This document shows positions 61,395-64,000 of a DNA stretch of 64,000 nucleotides, one piece after another; position 1 is the stretch's first letter; each line of letters starts with the position of its first letter. The DNA comes from Bacillota bacterium (GTDB taxonomy: Bacteria > Bacillota > Clostridia > Christensenellales > Aristaeellaceae), in the NCBI GenBank assembly GCA_023416585.1, contig JAEZHM010000089.1:1-64000 (forward strand), given 5' to 3'. The notes under the pieces are model-generated. The model worked only from the letters and a program-made list of their open reading frames with translations, ran no database searches and was not told the origin of the DNA. The translations under genes were made by a program, and so were the position numbers.

Positions 61395-63116
61395 ATGAAG
61401 AGGCATATTCTGGCTTTGGCGTGCGTATGCATGCTCCTTGCCGCGATGACGGCGGTCCCCGCCATGGCGGAAGATCTCAAGGGCGAAATCACCTTCGCCT
61501 TCTGGGATGCCAACCAGCAGGAAGGCATGCAGGCGTTGGTAGATGCCTATGTCGCCCAGCACCCCGGTGTGTCCATCAGCTAAAGCGTCACCCCCTGGAA
61601 CGAGTACTGGCAGGTGCTTGGCGCCGCGGCTGAAGGCGGTATGCCCGACGTGTTCTGGATGCATTCCAACAACTTTGTGGACTTTGCAAAAAAGGGCCTG
61701 TTGATGGACTGCACCAGCCTGTATGACAAAGCGAACTTCCCCGAGCACCACATATCCCCTCTCAAATTGCAGGATGGAAGGGACCGCATCCCCGAGGATT
61801 TCCAAAAGGCACTGGGGGATGCGTTTACACAAGCGTTCCCCCACAAAAAGATCATGGCCCGCTACCCGGAAACCTTTACGGATTATGATGTGGGCTTCAT
61901 TTGGGATTCCTTCGCCCTGCCGGACGACGTATCCGGCGGCGTGGGCATGATGCTGCGCAAAGTCTGGAAAACGCAAATGATCAGCGGCGAAACGGCCTAC
62001 GACTGGGGCAACCAATTAAAGCTTGGCGGCAGCCCCAACGGAACCCTGCGCAGTAAAGAAAACACCGACTACGTCATCGATTGGGTAAGAAGGATGCATG
62101 CCTCCAGCCTGGGTTGGATCGCAGAATATACCGCAGCTGACCCCAAGGTCGCTCCCAACGCCGCCCGGATGCAAAAGGCACTGGGATACCGGTATGTAAT
62201 ACATCAGGCATCCTACGAAAGCACAGTTACACCCGGTGGAACGCTGGACCTTGACTTTACCGTATCCAATGTGGGCAGCGCGCCTTTTTACTACCAATGG
62301 CCGGTGGAGGTAAGTTTACTAGACCAAAATCGCCAACCTGTCTGGACAGGGTATGTACATGTGGATATCCGCAACTGGCATCCCGGCAATACCTATACGG
62401 TGAGGGACAGCTTCAAGCTGCCAAATGACTTGCCCAAGGGGACCTATACCCTGGCGCTTGCCGTACTGGACCCGTCGGGTCTTTTGCCCTCCCTGCGTTT
62501 TGCCAACACCAATTACTATACGGGCGGCCGCACGCCGCTGGGCGCCCTGGGCATAGGCGGCGCGCCTTCCACAACTGACATCGGCCCCTTTGACAGCCTG
62601 TACGCGGACCATACCCTGCATTACACCCTGGTTGGGGATAACGCGCCCGAAATCACCGATACGCAAACCTATCCTATAGAAGCGGAGGAAGTGGTGGAAG
62701 AACCGGTGTACGGCGTACAGCAGCCTGGGAACCTGGCCTTTGAAAAGCCTGCCTGCGTCTCCTCCACCGAGACGCAATACACCAACTATGCCAAGAAGGC
62801 CGTGGATGGTGATACCGTCACCCGCTGGTCGTCTGAGTGGAACAAAGACCCCTCCTGGATCAGCGTGGCCCTTGAAGAGGCCTATGATATCAACCGCGTC
62901 AAATTGACCTGGGAATATTCCTATGCCAGAGAATACAAGCTGCAAGTCTCCCTGGACAATACAACCTGGGCGGATGCGTACGAAACAAGAAAGGGCAGGG
63001 GAAAGGTGGAAGAAATCAAATTTACTCCCGTTTTGGCGCGGTATGTAAGAGTCTATATGACAAAGCGCGCGTTCCAGTGGGGGTATTCCCTGTACGAAGT
63101 GGAGGTCTATCAATAG
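61395..63116 (+). pseudogene. Broken chimera: sugar-binding protein N-terminus fused to a DUF4832/discoidin protein
   Basis: Good start (AGGAGGG before the ATG) and signal peptide (LALACVCMLLAAMTAVPAMA). Then comes the N-terminal lobe of an ABC binding protein: KGEITFAFWDANQQEGMQAL, a TAA stop at codon 63 (61581-61583), and in the same frame TPWNEYWQVLGAAAEGGMPD and VFWMHSNNFVDFAKKG. After about residue 120 the sequence changes to a DUF4832-type protein (ALGDAFTQAFPHKKIMARYP, FTVSNVGSAPFYYQWPVEVS, LPNDLPKGTYTLALAVLDPS). It ends in an F5/8 type C domain (CVSSTETQYTNYAKKAVDGD, VRVYMTKRAFQWGYSLYEVE). So two unrelated genes are joined in frame and one nonsense codon cuts the product. The stop replaces a Tyr codon by a single change (TAC/TAT to TAA). 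Confidence 0.75.
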
Positions 63117-63187
63117 GAGCGGTCATAAACTGATTAATGCCGGTTTTGAAGTGGTATTAATCCCGCATTTGTCATCATGAACGAATG

Positions 63188-63224
63188 GAAGCAACCTGGC
63201 TGCCAAAACCAGCCAGGTTGCTTC
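63188..63224 (+). other. Perfect stem-loop in the intergenic region
   Basis: GAAGCAACCTGGCTG / CAGCCAGGTTGCTTC, 15 perfect pairs around CCAAAAC, no T-run on either strand directly after it. It lies between the chimera and the kinase gene and could be an attenuator or RNA end. Confidence 0.65.
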
Positions 63225-63345
63225 ACCGCCGATGACTTTTGCGGGGTTTATTTTTCGTTTTGCGCAAGACATCTTGACTTTTCCATCCGTTTTTTGTTTC
63301 ATATAGTAAAGCGTATATTCATCATGAAAGGCAGATATAGAGAAA

Positions 63346-64000
63346 ATGGAAAAAATGGCGTTTGCATTTGTATTGGATGGCCAGCCCATTTCGTTAAGCC
63401 CCTGTGACAGCGGGCATATCAACACCACGTTTTTGCTGGAAACCGACAGGGGCGCACGTTATATATTGCAGAAGATCAACCGCCAAGTGTTCCACAACGT
63501 TCCCGCGCTGATGAGCAATATCCAGGCTGTGACAGACCACCTGTGGAACAAGGATCCTGATGAAAGACACGTGATGCGGCTTATGCCCACCCTGGACGGC
63601 GCACTCTATGCGGTAGATGAACAGGGGGAATATTGGCGGGTGTGTGTATTCATCAAGGACAGCGTTTGCCTGGAGTCGGCCAGTACGGCGGAGGAGTTTC
63701 AAGAAAGCGGGGTCGCCTTCGGCCGGTTTCAAAACATGCTTTCCGACTTTCCCGCAGATAAACTTTCCGAAACCATTCCAGGATTTCATGATACCGTCAG
63801 CCGCTACAGAAAATTTCATGAGGTATTAAGCGCCGACCCCGCACATAGGGCCGGGGATGTGAAGCCGGAAATTGACTTTTTCCTTGCACACGAGGAGGAA
63901 GCAGGCATTATGGTCGGTATGCAAAAAAACGGCCAGCTGCCCCTTAGGGTCACCCACAACGACACAAAACTCAACAACGTGCTGCTGGATGAAACAACCC
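63346..64000 (+). CDS. Aminoglycoside-phosphotransferase-fold kinase, N-acetylhexosamine 1-kinase-like (cut by window edge)
   Basis: 218 codons, open to the right edge. The N-terminal lobe has GHINTTFLLETDRGARYILQ with the ATP-binding loop and Lys-equivalent Gln-Lys, INRQVFHNVPALMSNI, and later the catalytic loop LRVTHNDTKLNNVLLDE with the His-Asn-Asp pattern of the APH family. FGRFQNMLSDF and RYRKFHEVL are typical of NahK-like sugar 1-kinases from gut bacteria, which phosphorylate GlcNAc or GalNAc at C1. The ATG at 63346 is chosen; AAAGG lies 14 bases upstream, so the start is not certain. Confidence 0.85.
   Translation, partial: MEKMAFAFVLDGQPISLSPCDSGHINTTFLLETDRGARYILQKINRQVFHNVPALMSNIQAVTDHLWNKDPDERHVMRLMPTLDGALYAVDEQGEYWRVCVFIKDSVCLESASTAEEFQESGVAFGRFQNMLSDFPADKLSETIPGFHDTVSRYRKFHEVLSADPAHRAGDVKPEIDFFLAHEEEAGIMVGMQKNGQLPLRVTHNDTKLNNVLLDETT

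Noticed and set aside
1..64000. CRISPR array, rRNA operon, intact insertion sequence or prophage
   Set aside because: No regularly spaced direct repeats, no rRNA motifs, and no complete transposase or phage structural gene could be seen.

Overview
The window reads as chromosomal DNA of an anaerobic member of the Bacillota, class Clostridia (an uncultured Christensenellales-like gut or fermenter lineage would fit; this is an inference from gene style, not a placement). The grounds are strong AGGAGG-type ribosome binding sites, sigma-A promoters, many Sec-exported sugar-binding proteins without their own ATPase, YesM/YesN sensing, BspA-like leucine-rich repeat proteins and BlaI/M56 pairs. There is no rRNA, no CRISPR array and no intact mobile element.

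Layout. (1) 1-4.8 kb, minus strand: a BlaI repressor followed by a decaying tandem family of M56/BlaR1-derived membrane sensors that have lost the peptidase part. (2) 4.9-5.9 kb: a scar with an odd tRNA, a tRNA 3' fragment and the tail of a serine recombinase. (3) 5.9-25.6 kb: an aldose-epimerase-like gene, a lactonase, a LacI repressor, and then one long operon with a sugar importer, an SDR dehydrogenase, three consecutive GH38-like glycosidases, mannonate dehydratase, an RraA-like protein, a LarA-like racemase and an enolase-superfamily dehydratase. This looks like uptake and breakdown of an oligosaccharide that yields a sugar acid. Look-alike LacI operators sit before the lactonase, before lacI and at the start of the long operon. 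(4) 25.6-28.1 kb: a lone BspA-like secreted protein and a glycerol-1-phosphate-dehydrogenase-type enzyme. (5) 28.1-36.3 kb: an LplABC-type importer with a sugar isomerase and a Gfo/Idh/MocA oxidoreductase, bracketed by its YesN response regulator and YesM kinase. (6) 36.3-38.4 kb: a graveyard holding the tail of a binding protein, a tRNA-Ser 3' fragment, a dead BspA-like surface protein and a REP-like palindrome.

(7) 38.5-51.9 kb: a sugar-phosphate cassette with a PfkB kinase, a SorE-like dehydrogenase, an FGGY kinase and a DeoR repressor. It is followed by a complete importer that carries the only ABC sugar ATPase of the window, then a phosphodiesterase, an SGNH esterase and a second glycerol-1-phosphate-dehydrogenase-type enzyme. 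(8) 52.3-61.0 kb: a GntR/UTRA repressor, an importer, a TIM-barrel isomerase and two large paralogous FAD oxidoreductases with discoidin-like tails. (9) 61.4-64 kb: a broken chimera of a binding protein with a DUF4832/discoidin protein, and an aminoglycoside-phosphotransferase-fold sugar kinase that runs off the right edge.

Taken together, the window is a string of self-contained glycan-import and catabolic cassettes. Each has its own repressor or two-component system, and they probably share one MsmX-type ATPase.
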